64,000 bases of DNA. Source: Streptomyces albus subsp. albus. Its GTDB lineage: Bacteria > Actinomycetota > Actinomycetes > Streptomycetales > Streptomycetaceae. Shown here piece after piece: positions 27,631 to 37,164 of the stretch. Each line of letters begins with the position of its first letter. Position 1 is the stretch's first letter. Location: NCBI RefSeq assembly GCF_000725885.1, contig NZ_JODR01000015.1, positions 102,390-166,389 of the forward strand, given 5' to 3'. A program made the translations under genes and the position numbers. The notes beneath the pieces were generated by a model, which made no database searches, was not told the origin of the DNA, and saw only the letters and a program-made list of their open reading frames with translations.

Positions 27631-27893
27631 GCGTTCCCCTCTCACCGGAACCGGGGCGAGTCTGTCCTCGCGCGGAGGGGGGAAAACGGCGCACGGAATC
27701 GCCGTGCGTGACACCGGATCACGGCCACGCCCGCGCGGGGAAATCCGGCGGCGCACGGCGGGAACACCAAACACACTGCCGCACTTTCCGATTGTCGGAT
27801 TTCCGGGAAGTGATGGGAAAGGCAGCGGTCACGCGGAACCGGCGCCGGGCCGGGGGCACGGAATCGGCGGAATCGGGGGACGGCGCTTCGGAA

Positions 27894-28466
27894 TCAGAAG
27901 AAGGAGGCGTCGCCGCCGAGCTGAACGCCCAGGTAGTAGACCTCCGCGGCGTTGCGGCACTCGCGGTTCTTCCGCGCACCGGTGTAGGTGTCGTCGCAGA
28001 TGCGCCGCATCTCGGTGCGGAAACGCCCGTCGATCCAGTTCTTCGTCTCGCGGGTCGGGTCCAGCTTGAGTTCGTGCCGGGCACCGTAATTCCGGTAACC
28101 GAAATCGTGCTGGACACAAGCCGGTCGGAACACCTTGCGGTACGGCAGGCTCCCGCCCGGAACGGAACAGCCGTCGGTCGTCCAGTTGAACGGCGGAATG
28201 TGCGGGGTGCTCGCGAACTGGCGGTAGGTCAGATTCATGATGCGGTCGGCCTTCTCGCGGAGGGCCGGATCGGCGGGCGCGGCGACGTCGGCCGGCACCC
28301 GCTCGTCCGCCACGGCGTGGGCCGGAGCCACCTCGGCACGGGCCGGAGCCACCGCCGCGTGGCCCGGAGCCACCGCCGCGTGGGCCGGAGCCGCCAGGCC
28401 GCCGCCGAGGACGCTCAGGACGGCCAGCGCCCCGGCGGCCCGCATGGTCGTGAATGTGCTGCGCAT
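27894..28466 (-). CDS. secreted bacterial phospholipase A2
   Basis: A 190-residue secreted protein. A signal peptide (about residues 1-30, ending PAHA) is followed by a repetitive spacer of VAP-HA units (VAPGHAAVAPARAEVAPAHAV). The catalytic domain has DGCSVPGG and ACVQHDFGYRNYG, the His-Asp pair of the prokaryotic PLA2 family first described from Streptomyces violaceoruber, plus Cys residues for two disulfides. It should release fatty acids from glycerophospholipids in a calcium-dependent reaction. Monocistronic, minus strand. Confidence 0.93.
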   Translation of the reverse strand: MRSTFTTMRAAGALAVLSVLGGGLAAPAHAAVAPGHAAVAPARAEVAPAHAVADERVPADVAAPADPALREKADRIMNLTYRQFASTPHIPPFNWTTDGCSVPGGSLPYRKVFRPACVQHDFGYRNYGARHELKLDPTRETKNWIDGRFRTEMRRICDDTYTGARKNRECRNAAEVYYLGVQLGGDASFF

Positions 28467-28569
28467 GGTGCCTCCCAGGTCGACAGATGATCGCTGTCAC
28501 CTGCGAACGACCGCGAGGGGCCCGGCGGTGCGCCCCGTCCCTCACCCGGGGGACGGCGCGCGCGCTGCG

Positions 28570-29472
28570 TCACCCGTGCCGCAGATGGTCCCGCAACTCC
28601 CGTGCGACCTGTGCCATCAGCGCCTCGGCGCCGGGCTGCGAGGCTGCCGGGACGTGGGAGGAGGTGAGCACCGCCACCGCGTAGGCCGCGCCGTCGGCGT
28701 GCTCGACGACGCCCACCTCGTGCCGGAGGTTGAGGAGCGTCGCCGTCTTCGACGCCCAGGTGGAGGCGTCGGAGGTGAAGTCGGGGGCGAGCCGGTGGCG
28801 CAGCACGTTGTCCGCCATCAGCTCCCGCAGCCGCGCGGCGACGTCCGGGTGGACCGCCGAGGGCCGCCACAGCGCCTGGAGCAGATCCGTGAAGGCCCGT
28901 GCCGAACCGGTGTTGGCGCGCGTGACGTCGAGCTGCGGCAGCCGGTGGCCGCGCCCGGTGGTGCCGGCGTCGATCGCCAGGGACTGTGCCAGGTGCGCGT
29001 CCTGGGTCCGCAGCCGCTCCATGGGCGTCTGCGCGAGCTGGTTCATCGTGTGGCGGACGGCGATGCCGCCCAGGCCCAGCTCGCGCAGCAGGGCGTCCAC
29101 GCGGGCCGGCGGGGTGAGACCGAACAGGGCGTCGGCGGCGCAGTTGTCGCTCAGCGAGGTGCTCAGATACAGCAGGTCCTCGACCGCCACCCGGGCGGGG
29201 TGCCGGAACCGGGTCAGTCCGGTGGGGCCGGGCCGGGTGACGCGCCCGGGCTGCACCATCAAAACCTGCGCACCGTCCAGTTCGCCGCGCCGGATGCGTT
29301 CGAGGGTGGCCAGTGCGAGGGGCAGTTTGGCCAGCGAGGCCACGGGCAGCTCGGTGTCCGGGTCGATGCCCACCTCCTGCCCGGTGTGCAGGTCGCGGAC
29401 GAGGAACGAGCCCTCCAGGCCGGCGTCGTTCAGCTCCCGGCGCAGTTCGCGCAGCAGGGCGTCGGCGGTCAT
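28570..29472 (-). CDS. blaB: BlaB-like cytosolic penicillin-recognising serine hydrolase
   Basis: A 300-residue class A beta-lactamase-fold protein without a signal peptide. Motifs: SLAK (S46-K49), SDN (108-110) and KTA (242-244) where beta-lactamases have KTG. Its place directly after a LysR gene divergent from a class A beta-lactamase matches blaB of the Streptomyces cacaoi blaL locus, where BlaA and BlaB are needed for induction. A role as intracellular beta-lactam sensor or signal processor is inferred. The ATG overlaps the blaA stop (ATGA), so the pair is co-translated. Confidence 0.85.
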   Translation of the reverse strand: MTADALLRELRRELNDAGLEGSFLVRDLHTGQEVGIDPDTELPVASLAKLPLALATLERIRRGELDGAQVLMVQPGRVTRPGPTGLTRFRHPARVAVEDLLYLSTSLSDNCAADALFGLTPPARVDALLRELGLGGIAVRHTMNQLAQTPMERLRTQDAHLAQSLAIDAGTTGRGHRLPQLDVTRANTGSARAFTDLLQALWRPSAVHPDVAARLRELMADNVLRHRLAPDFTSDASTWASKTATLLNLRHEVGVVEHADGAAYAVAVLTSSHVPAASQPGAEALMAQVARELRDHLRHG

Positions 29473-30386
29473 CGGGCCCCGGCCTCCTCGGTCTCCTCGG
29501 TCTCGTCGTCGGCGGCGCCCAGGCAGTGGGCGAGGGCGGCACCCAGCCGGGTGCGCAGCCGGGCGGCGTCGCCCTCCTCGGCGGCCAGCAGTCCGAAGGT
29601 GCGGGCCAGGTCGAGTTCGCCCAGGGGCCGCCAGTGGAGGGAGAACTCGCGGGCCTGCACGGGTGTGCACAGCAGCAGGTCCTCGGAGGCCAGCACCTCC
29701 GCCGCCGCCTGGGTGAGGCTGGTGGCGACCGCCAGTTGTGCGGGGCGCAGTCCGAGGGCGTCGCGCAGTCGCACCAGGGGGTCGCGGATGTGCGGTACGT
29801 CGTCCTCGGGCTGGAGCCACACCTTGCGCGGGGGTTTCCTGTCGGTGCGCCGGGGGCGCAGCGTCTCCAGGTAGCGGCGCGGGGACCGGGGCCGGGCGAC
29901 CTGGGCGAGGCCAAGCGGTACGGACCAGTCCGCCTGGTCGGGCGGCACCGCCACCAGCGCGGCCCGCACCTGCTGGGAGCGGACGAGGTGGGGGCGCTCG
30001 GCGGGGGCCGCGGTGAGGACCTCCAGCATCATCCCGTGGCCGCGGGCGTCGGCGGCGAGGCGGGCGAGGCCCGGGGTGGGGCACAGGTCGGGGACGGCGA
30101 GCCGCAGCGGCCGGTTCCGCGCGGTGGCCGCCTCGTGCTCCAGTTCCTCGGCCGCGAGCAGGAGGCGGCGGGCGGCGGGGAGGAGTTCGCGGCCGAACGG
30201 GGTGAGGTGCGCGCGCCGGGAGCCGCGGTCGAAGAGCCGTTCCCCCAGATGTTTTTCGAGCGCGGCGACCCGGCGGCTGGCGACCGACTGCGACATGCGC
30301 GCGGTCGCCGCGCCGCTCGTGAAGCTTCCGCGTTCGCCGACGTGCACGAAGGCCCGGCACGCTCCCACCAGATCCACGGCGGCCAC
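29469..30386 (-). CDS. blaA: LysR-family regulator BlaA of the beta-lactamase gene
   Basis: A 305-residue LysR-type regulator. The N-terminal winged helix (ACRAFVHVGERGSFTSGAA, then ATARMSQSVASRRVAALEKHL) is followed by the substrate-binding domain starting about residue 90 (LRLAVPDLCPTPGLARLA). By position it corresponds to AmpR-like BlaA of Streptomyces cacaoi and should activate the divergent beta-lactamase gene. Two GTG starts fit (30386 and 30377); the HTH begins right after either. The C-terminus ends with an acidic stretch DDETEETEEAG. Confidence 0.88.
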   Translation of the reverse strand: MAAVDLVGACRAFVHVGERGSFTSGAATARMSQSVASRRVAALEKHLGERLFDRGSRRAHLTPFGRELLPAARRLLLAAEELEHEAATARNRPLRLAVPDLCPTPGLARLAADARGHGMMLEVLTAAPAERPHLVRSQQVRAALVAVPPDQADWSVPLGLAQVARPRSPRRYLETLRPRRTDRKPPRKVWLQPEDDVPHIRDPLVRLRDALGLRPAQLAVATSLTQAAAEVLASEDLLLCTPVQAREFSLHWRPLGELDLARTFGLLAAEEGDAARLRTRLGAALAHCLGAADDETEETEEAGAR

Positions 30387-30423
30387 TCTATGCGGCGCCG
30401 TTCCGGGCTTGGCCACCGCTCCC

Positions 30424-30438
30424 ATGCGGAAAGCGCAT
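30424..30438. promoter_or_regulatory. LysR box (T-N11-A) in the blaA-blaL intergenic region
   Basis: ATGCG-N5-CGCAT is a perfect interrupted palindrome that contains the T-N11-A core of LysR-type recognition sites. An extra ATGCG half site lies at 30390-30394 next to the blaA start. The box centre is about 60 bp upstream of the predicted blaL transcription start, the usual position for LysR activation. Confidence 0.65.
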
Positions 30439-30457
30439 CGTTCGCCGCGATCCGGTC

Positions 30458-30485
30458 TTGGACAGCATGAGTGCTCGCGTAAGAG
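30458..30485 (+). promoter_or_regulatory. candidate blaL promoter
   Basis: TTGGAC (30458-30463) and TAAGAG (30480-30485) are 16 bp apart, about 115 bp upstream of the beta-lactamase start codon. The -35 is good and the -10 weak, as expected of an activator-dependent promoter. Confidence 0.4.
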
Positions 30486-30598
30486 GCTTCCGGCCTGGGT
30501 GGACGGCCGTGCGGACGCGGCCTCGGACAGCCGGGACGGCGCCGCCGTGCCCGTGTCGCCGCACCCGTTCGAACGGCCCCTGGAGACCGGAGGTATCG

Positions 30599-31540
30599 AT
30601 GACCATGCGTACGACCACGGCACGCCGCGCCGTACTGGGCGCGCTCGGGCTGACGCTCGTGGTGCCGCTGACGGCCTGCGGGCAGGAGGCGCCGGGGGCC
30701 TCCTCCAAGCCCGCCTCGTCCGGCGCCTCCGCCTCGCCCGCCGCCGTGAAGCGCGCCCAGACGGCCGAGCGGTTCGCCAAGATCGAGCAGAAGTTCGATG
30801 CGCGGATCGGCGTGCAGGCGGTGGACACCGGCACCGGACGTCAGGTCGCCTACCACGCGGACGAGCGCTTCGCCTACGCATCCACGCACAAGGCGTTCAC
30901 GGTCGCCGCCGTGCTCGACAAGTACTCGGTCGACGGCCTCGACAAGAAGAAGATCGCCGTCAAGGCGAGCGACCCGGTCGGCCATGCCCCCGTCACCGAG
31001 GCGAACGTCGGCAAGAAGCTGACGCTGCGCGAGCTGTGCGAGGCGGCCGTGCGGCAGAGCGACAACGGCGCCGACAACCTGCTGGTCCGCGACCTGGGCG
31101 GGCCCAAGAAGCTCGAGGCCTTCCTGGAGGGCCTCGGCGACCACGTCACCGAGGTCAGCCGGTACGAGCCGGACCTGACGGAGGCCACGCCGGGCGACAC
31201 CCGGGACACCACCACGCCCCGCGCCTTCACCAAGGACCTGCGTGCGGTCGTCCTCGAAAAGGGCCTCGGCAAGCAGGAGCGCAAGCTGCTCGACTCCTGG
31301 ATGCTGAACAGCCCGACGGGCACGAAGCTGATCAGGGCCGGGGTGCCCGACGACTGGAAGGTCAGCGACAAGAGCGGCGCGGGCCGGTACGCCAGCCGCA
31401 GCGACATCGCCGTGGTCCGCCCGCCCGGCAAGGCCCCGATCGTGGTGTCGGTCATGTCGAAGCGCACCGAGGAGGACGCCTCCTACGACGACCGGCTGGT
31501 GTCCGAGGCGGCCACCGTCGTGGCCGACACCCTCGGCTGA
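30599..31540 (+). CDS. blaL: class A beta-lactamase, probable lipoprotein
   Basis: A 313-residue enzyme. The N-terminus has an RR pair (TTARRAVLGALG) and a lipobox LTAC with Cys27, so Tat export and lipid anchoring are likely. Catalytic motifs of class A are complete: STHK (S95-K98), SDN (154-156), the omega-loop Glu190 (EPDLTEA, Thr in place of the usual Asn) and KSG (258-260). It hydrolyses penicillin-type beta-lactams. GGAGGT lies 5 bases upstream of the ATG. It is divergent from blaA-blaB, and a hairpin follows the stop. Confidence 0.95.
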   Translation: MTMRTTTARRAVLGALGLTLVVPLTACGQEAPGASSKPASSGASASPAAVKRAQTAERFAKIEQKFDARIGVQAVDTGTGRQVAYHADERFAYASTHKAFTVAAVLDKYSVDGLDKKKIAVKASDPVGHAPVTEANVGKKLTLRELCEAAVRQSDNGADNLLVRDLGGPKKLEAFLEGLGDHVTEVSRYEPDLTEATPGDTRDTTTPRAFTKDLRAVVLEKGLGKQERKLLDSWMLNSPTGTKLIRAGVPDDWKVSDKSGAGRYASRSDIAVVRPPGKAPIVVSVMSKRTEEDASYDDRLVSEAATVVADTLG

Positions 31541-31551
31541 CCCCTCCCCCC

Positions 31552-31584
31552 GTCCGCGCCCCGGCCCCCCGGCGGGGCGCGGAC
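31552..31584. terminator. bidirectional terminator between blaL and the SDR gene
   Basis: GTCCGCGCCCCG (31552-31563) pairs perfectly with 31573-31584 around a 9-nt loop. It lies 12 bp after the blaL stop and 17 bp from the stop of the convergent SDR gene. Confidence 0.7.
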
Positions 31585-31600
31585 ACGACGGCCGGGCGGC

Positions 31601-32422
31601 TCAGCCCGGTGCCAGCCGGCTGAGCCGTTCGGTGGCGTCGTACTCCCGCGCGCGGGCCGCGTGCAGTTCGCGGACCATGTCGAAGGACTTGCCGCCCACG
31701 ACCAGACGGCGTGGCGGCTCCTGCATGGCGGCCACTTCGCGGACCAGCGGGGCCGCGGTGGCGGGGTCCGGGCCCGCGTCGTCGCCCCACATCCCGGCCA
31801 GCCGGGCGCGCAGCGCCTCGTACGCCGGGTCGGGTTCGGTCGCGGTCGTACCGGCGGTGAACAGTCCGGTGTCGTAGCCGCCCATCTGGAGGACGGTGAC
31901 CTCGATCCCGAACTCCTCGACCTCCATGGCCAGCGCCTCGCTGACCGCCTCCAGCGCGGCTTTGCCCGCTCCGTAGAAGCCGACGGAGGCCATGCCGCCG
32001 CCGCTGCCCATCGAGGTGACCTGGAGCAGCCGCCCGCCTCCTTGCTCGCGCAGCTTCGCGACGACGGCCTGCGAGACCCACACGGCGCCGAAGAAGTTGA
32101 CGTCGAAGTGGTCGCGGATCTGCTGTTCGGTGGCCTCCTCGACCATGCCGTACAGCAGTCCGCCCGCGTTGTTGACGACGACGTCGAGCCGCCCGAACGC
32201 GGCGACGGCCTCGTCCACGGCGGCGAAGACGGCGTCACGGTCCGAGACGTCCAGCGGCAGCCGCACCAGCCGGCCGGGGTGGCGCTCCGCCAGCCCGTCG
32301 AGGGGTGTCACGTCGCGGGCGGCGGCCACGACCCGGTCCCCGGCCTCCAGCGCCGCCTCGGCGAAGGCGCGGCCCAGCCCCCGTGAGGCACCCGTGATCA
32401 TCCAGCATGCGGTTTCCGGCAC
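31601..32422 (-). CDS. SDR family NAD(P)-dependent oxidoreductase
   Basis: A 273-residue classical short-chain dehydrogenase. TGASRGLG (residues ~10-17) is the cofactor loop, with AARD after the second strand suggesting NADP preference. NNAGG, the catalytic Ser (VTSMGSGGG) and the YGAGK active site (Tyr-x-x-x-Lys) are present. The sequence resembles oxidoreductases that regenerate or detoxify carbonyls; no substrate can be given. Single minus-strand gene convergent with blaL. Confidence 0.92.
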   Translation of the reverse strand: MPETACWMITGASRGLGRAFAEAALEAGDRVVAAARDVTPLDGLAERHPGRLVRLPLDVSDRDAVFAAVDEAVAAFGRLDVVVNNAGGLLYGMVEEATEQQIRDHFDVNFFGAVWVSQAVVAKLREQGGGRLLQVTSMGSGGGMASVGFYGAGKAALEAVSEALAMEVEEFGIEVTVLQMGGYDTGLFTAGTTATEPDPAYEALRARLAGMWGDDAGPDPATAAPLVREVAAMQEPPRRLVVGGKSFDMVRELHAARAREYDATERLSRLAPG

Positions 32423-32592
32423 AGCGGCCCATCCCCTCTCGTACGGCGCGCCACGGCGCGCGGACGGCAGCCGTCACACCCATTGACGCGACGAACCGTT
32501 CCGTCTCGCCATCACCCTAGCCCACACCATCCCCCGCACACCAGCGCGTTCCCCTCCGGAGGGCCGCCGCCGGAGCGGTGCGGAGGCCCGGC

Positions 32593-33054
32593 TCAGTCCC
32601 CCGCCGGCTGCTTCGTGAAGTGGAACGCGGCGATGCCCATGCCCTGACGCATGTAGAAGCGGTGGGCGTCCAGCCGCTGGGTGCCCGAATCCAGGCTCAG
32701 CGTCCGGCAGCCCGACGCACGGGCCCGCTCCTCCAGATGGGCCAGCAGTGCCCGGCCCACACCCGAGGAGCGGCGCACCGAAGTGGTGACCAGGTCGTCG
32801 ACGTACAGCGTGCACATGTCGAAGGTGCGCACCATGACGCGCCAGCCGGCCACGCCGAGACACTCCCCGCCGCCCGGCGCCTCCGCGCCCTCCCCCTCCT
32901 CGGTGAACGCGGCGGTGAACCGCAGCCCCTGCCGGTGGCCCTCCGCGTACAGCTCGTGGAACAGATCGTCGGTCATGTGCGGGCGCAGTTCCCGCAGTAC
33001 GGGCAGCACGGCGGACAGCCGGGGATCGCCCGGGGGCAGATCGATGATCAGCAC
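32593..33054 (-). CDS. GNAT family N-acetyltransferase
   Basis: A 153-residue GNAT fold protein. The acetyl-CoA loop is RRSSGVGRALLAHLEERAR, preceded by the strand MCTLYVDDLVTTS and followed by LSLDSGTQRLDAHRFYMRQGM, the standard motif A/B arrangement. The GTG start at 33054 is supported by AAGGTGA six bases upstream. The acceptor substrate is unknown; the LDSGTQR segment is typical of small-molecule or unknown-target GNATs in actinobacteria. Confidence 0.9.
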   Translation of the reverse strand: MLIIDLPPGDPRLSAVLPVLRELRPHMTDDLFHELYAEGHRQGLRFTAAFTEEGEGAEAPGGGECLGVAGWRVMVRTFDMCTLYVDDLVTTSVRRSSGVGRALLAHLEERARASGCRTLSLDSGTQRLDAHRFYMRQGMGIAAFHFTKQPAGD

Positions 33055-33203
33055 GCCGTCACCTTCCCGCCGCCCGGCCGGCCCCGCTCCCCGCCCGTGT
33101 GCCCCGCCCACGCGGGGCAGGGCACACGGGGCACACGCGGCTCACGGATGCGGAGCGATGTCACGAGAAGGCGATGTCACGTGAGCGGCGCGGCGGAGGG
33201 ATG

Positions 33204-33449
33204 TCACAGGAACAGGACGCCCAGGCCGAACAGTCCCTCGTTCTTGCCCAGCTTGACGAGGCGCTGATCCTTCTTGGGTCGGCCCTGCTGACCGGTGCCG
33301 GAGGACGCCTGGCCGGGCGCGGTGGCCGACGGGGCGCCGCCCGGAGTGGGTTCGGCTGCCTGTGCGACACCGCACAGCGGTACCAGGGCGGCCACCGTGA
33401 GGGCGGCGATGCCCGCGGCGGTGCGGGACGGGAGGGGAAGGCGACGCAT
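33204..33449 (-). CDS. small secreted protein of unknown function
   Basis: An 81-residue preprotein. AAGGAG five bases before the ATG supports translation. Residues 1-32 are a clear Sec signal peptide (AGIAALTVAALVPLCGVAQA). The mature ~50 residues are an unstructured Pro/Gly/Ser/Gln stretch, a basic patch (GRPKKDQRLVKLGK) and a hydrophobic end GLFGLGVLFL. No Cys remains after cleavage. I recognise no family. The basic-hydrophobic tail could insert in membranes or bind a partner; that is speculation. Flanked by GNAT and DNA ligase genes on the same strand. Confidence 0.65.
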   Translation of the reverse strand: MRRLPLPSRTAAGIAALTVAALVPLCGVAQAAEPTPGGAPSATAPGQASSGTGQQGRPKKDQRLVKLGKNEGLFGLGVLFL

Positions 33450-33598
33450 GGGGACTCCTTGTCGTCGTGCGACGTGCGGCCGGGCGCCCGGCCGACGGCA
33501 GGGGACGCTGCCCTTCCACGTTGCACCGCGTCACGCCCCGCTGCGCGCCGTACTGGTCCGGACAGGGCACACCGCCCACTCCGCGCCCCCACCACGGG

Positions 33599-34597
33599 CT
33601 AAGCGCCCTGCTCCCCGAACCGCGGCACCTGCGGCACACCCACGTCCGCCCGCACACGGCGGGCCTGCACCGGGTGGCGCCAGCGACCCTCGTCGAAGGC
33701 CACATCGGCCTCGAACTCCACCACCTGCGCGGGGTCCACGCAGCGGTGCCGCAGGATGTCGCGGCTGCCCCAGCCGGAGCGGAACCGGGCGTCCGTCCAG
33801 GGGTGGCCGGGCCCGGCGGGGACCAGCAGCCGGCCCAGTTCGCGGCGGAGCGTGGTGGGGACGGGGGCGCTCTGCGCGACCAGGCGCAGCTCCCCCTCGT
33901 CGTCGTACCGTCCCAGCAGCAGCATGTCCGGCGCGGTGACGGGCCCGGTGACGGCACCGACGACCGCCTCGGCGGTGGCGCGGGCCCGCAGCTTGCGCCA
34001 GCCGCGTTCGCCGGGCCGGTAGGGCTGGCCGAGTCCTTTGACGACCATGCCCTCGATGCCGACGCGCCCCCAGGCCGGGTCCAGCCATTCCTCGGCCCGG
34101 TCGGGGTCGGTGGTCATGGGGCACAGGGCCCACGGGGGCTGGAGGTCGTGACGGGTGAAGAGCTCCTCCAGCAGGGCGCGGCGCTCCCGGTAGGCGCGGT
34201 CCATGATCAGGTCGCCGTCGAGTTCGAGCAGGTCGAAGGCGATGAAGTGGGCCGGGTGCGCGGCGGCTGCCGCCTCGGCGCGGGGCCCGGTGCGCTGGGC
34301 GCGCGACTGGAGCCGGCCGAAGCTGACGGCGCCGTCCTCGATGACGACCAGTTCGCCGTCGAGCACTGCCTCGTGGCCCAGTACGGCGGCGGCCCGCAGG
34401 AGGTCGGGGAAGCCGGGGCCGAGGTCGGTGCCGCGGCGGGACTGGAGGCGGGGGGCGTCGGGGCGCGCGAACAGCATGGTCCGGTAGCCGTCCCACTTGG
34501 CTTCGTACGCCAGTCCTCCGGCGCGGGGGGTGACCTCCACCGTGCGGGCCGTCATCGGGGAGACGGGCGGATCGAGCCGCCGGTCGTGCTCGCCCAT
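33599..34597 (-). CDS. ATP-dependent DNA ligase (LigC/LigD-ligase type)
   Basis: A 332-residue ligase. The adenylation motif I is YEAKWDGYR with the AMP-linked Lys at about residue 34. Motif III-like ELDGDLIMDRAY, motif IV GIEGMVVKGL and motif V WRKLRA follow. A C-terminal OB-fold carries RHRCVDPAQVVEFEADV. Size and motifs match the stand-alone ATP-dependent ligases of actinobacteria that serve repair or end joining. The ATG at 34597 sits 7 nt from a TTATAT box, so a leaderless transcript is likely. Confidence 0.92.
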   Translation of the reverse strand: MGEHDRRLDPPVSPMTARTVEVTPRAGGLAYEAKWDGYRTMLFARPDAPRLQSRRGTDLGPGFPDLLRAAAVLGHEAVLDGELVVIEDGAVSFGRLQSRAQRTGPRAEAAAAAHPAHFIAFDLLELDGDLIMDRAYRERRALLEELFTRHDLQPPWALCPMTTDPDRAEEWLDPAWGRVGIEGMVVKGLGQPYRPGERGWRKLRARATAEAVVGAVTGPVTAPDMLLLGRYDDEGELRLVAQSAPVPTTLRRELGRLLVPAGPGHPWTDARFRSGWGSRDILRHRCVDPAQVVEFEADVAFDEGRWRHPVQARRVRADVGVPQVPRFGEQGA

Positions 34598-34604
34598 ACG
34601 CCAC

Positions 34605-34610
34605 ATATAA
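34605..34610 (-). promoter_or_regulatory. -10 box for a leaderless ligase transcript
   Basis: TTATAT on the minus strand ends 8 bp before the A of the ligase ATG at 34597. This would place the transcription start at or next to the start codon. No ribosome binding site fits in between. Confidence 0.45.
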
Positions 34611-34643
34611 CGCGGCGCGGCGGGCCGCGCGACCGCACCGCGT

Positions 34644-34675
34644 GCCGGGCCGGAGGGCGGGCCCTCCGGCCCGGC
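34644..34675. other. 14-bp perfect inverted repeat between divergent genes
   Basis: GCCGGGCCGGAGGG (34644-34657) pairs with 34662-34675 around a 4-nt loop. It lies between the divergent ligase and tdh genes, where no gene ends, so an ordinary terminator role is not obvious. It may block readthrough or mark a lost gene. Confidence 0.55.
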
Positions 34676-34818
34676 GGGAGGGAGGGGCGGTCCGGACGGC
34701 GCGTGAAGGGAAGCTGGGGGCCCGGTTAAGAAATCCTCGATGGATTCCGGGGCCGCTGTGCGGCACATTCGTCCCGGCGGCGCGCCTCGGCACCGCCATC
34801 CCCTCCCGTACCAGGGCC

Positions 34819-34848
34819 CAGGGCCGGTGTGGCCCGCACCGGGCCCTG
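34819..34848 (+). promoter_or_regulatory. hairpin in the tdh leader
   Basis: CAGGGCCGGTG (34819-34829) pairs with CACCGGGCCCTG (34837-34848) with one bulged base and a 7-nt loop, ending 32 bp before the tdh start codon. It could affect leader folding or attenuation; no specific ligand motif is seen. Confidence 0.35.
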
Positions 34849-34880
34849 CCGTGGCGCGAGACGAGACAGGAGCCCGTGGC

Positions 34881-35909
34881 GTGAAGGCGCTGGTCAAGCA
34901 GAAGGCGGAACCCGGACTGTGGCTGGCCGAGGTGCCGGAACCGCAGACCGGTCCCGGCGATGTCCTCATCAAGGTGGAGCGGACCGGCATCTGCGGCACC
35001 GATCTGCACATCCGCGACTGGGACGGCTGGGCCCGGCAGGCGGTCACGGCCCCGCTGGTGGTGGGGCACGAGTTCACCGGCGTGGTGGTGGAGACCGGCC
35101 GCGACGTGACCGGCGTCAAGCCCGGCGACCGGGTCAGCGGCGAGGGCCATCTGGTGTGCGGCACCTGCCGCAACTGTCTGGCGGGCCGACGACATCTGTG
35201 CCGGGCGACGGTGGGGCTCGGGGTGGGGCGGGACGGCGCCTTCGCCGAGCTGGTGTCACTGCCGGAGCAGAACGTGTGGGTGCACCGCACCCCGGTCGAC
35301 CCGGACATCGCCGCGATCTTCGACCCGTTCGGCAACGCGGTGCACACGGCGCTCTCCTTCCCGCTGGTCGGCGAGGACGTGCTGATCACGGGTGCGGGTC
35401 CGATCGGGCTGATGGCCGCGGCGGTGGCCCGGCACGCCGGTGCCCGCCACGTCGTCGTCACGGATGTCAGCGAGGAGCGGCTGGAGCTGGCCCGCAAGGT
35501 GGGCGCCTCGCTGGCCCTGGACGTCTCGGACGCGACCGTCGCGGACGGCCAGCGGGCCCTGGGGCTGCGCGAGGGCTTCGACGTCGGGCTGGAGATGTCC
35601 GGCAACCCGGCCGCGCTGCGCGACATGATCGCGAACATGACGCACGGCGGGAAGATCGCGATGCTCGGTCTGCCCGCCGAGGACTTCGCCGTGGACTGGG
35701 CCCGCATCGTCACCTCGATGATCACGCTCAAGGGCATCTACGGCCGGGAGATGTTCGAGACCTGGTACGCGATGTCGGTGCTGCTGGAGGGCGGCCTCGA
35801 CCTCAGCCCGGTGATAACCGGCCGGTACGGCTACCGCGACTTCGAGGCCGCCTTCGACGACGCGGCCGGCGGCCGGGGCGGCAAGGTCATCCTCGACTGG
35901 ACCCGCTGA
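34881..35909 (+). CDS. tdh: L-threonine 3-dehydrogenase
   Basis: A 342-residue zinc MDR enzyme, the same length as E. coli Tdh. Catalytic zinc ligands: Cys38 (GICGTD), His63-Glu64 (VGHEF). Structural zinc Cys cluster: C93, C96, C99, C107. The NAD fold is [10 protein letters not shown]. The segment [15 protein letters not shown]-like in other MDRs, matches Tdh. It oxidises L-threonine to 2-amino-3-oxobutyrate with NAD. The GTG at 34881 has AGGAG upstream. kbl follows after 37 bp, so the two-step pathway is complete. Confidence 0.95.
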   Translation: MKALVKQKAEPGLWLAEVPEPQTGPGDVLIKVERTGICGTDLHIRDWDGWARQAVTAPLVVGHEFTGVVVETGRDVTGVKPGDRVSGEGHLVCGTCRNCLAGRRHLCRATVGLGVGRDGAFAELVSLPEQNVWVHRTPVDPDIAAIFDPFGNAVHTALSFPLVGEDVLITGAGPIGLMAAAVARHAGARHVVVTDVSEERLELARKVGASLALDVSDATVADGQRALGLREGFDVGLEMSGNPAALRDMIANMTHGGKIAMLGLPAEDFAVDWARIVTSMITLKGIYGREMFETWYAMSVLLEGGLDLSPVITGRYGYRDFEAAFDDAAGGRGGKVILDWTR

Positions 35910-35946
35910 CCCTCCCTCCCACCTACCTCCTGGAGACCTGAGAGAG

Positions 35947-37160
<1,214 letters not shown>

Positions 37161-37164
<4 letters not shown>

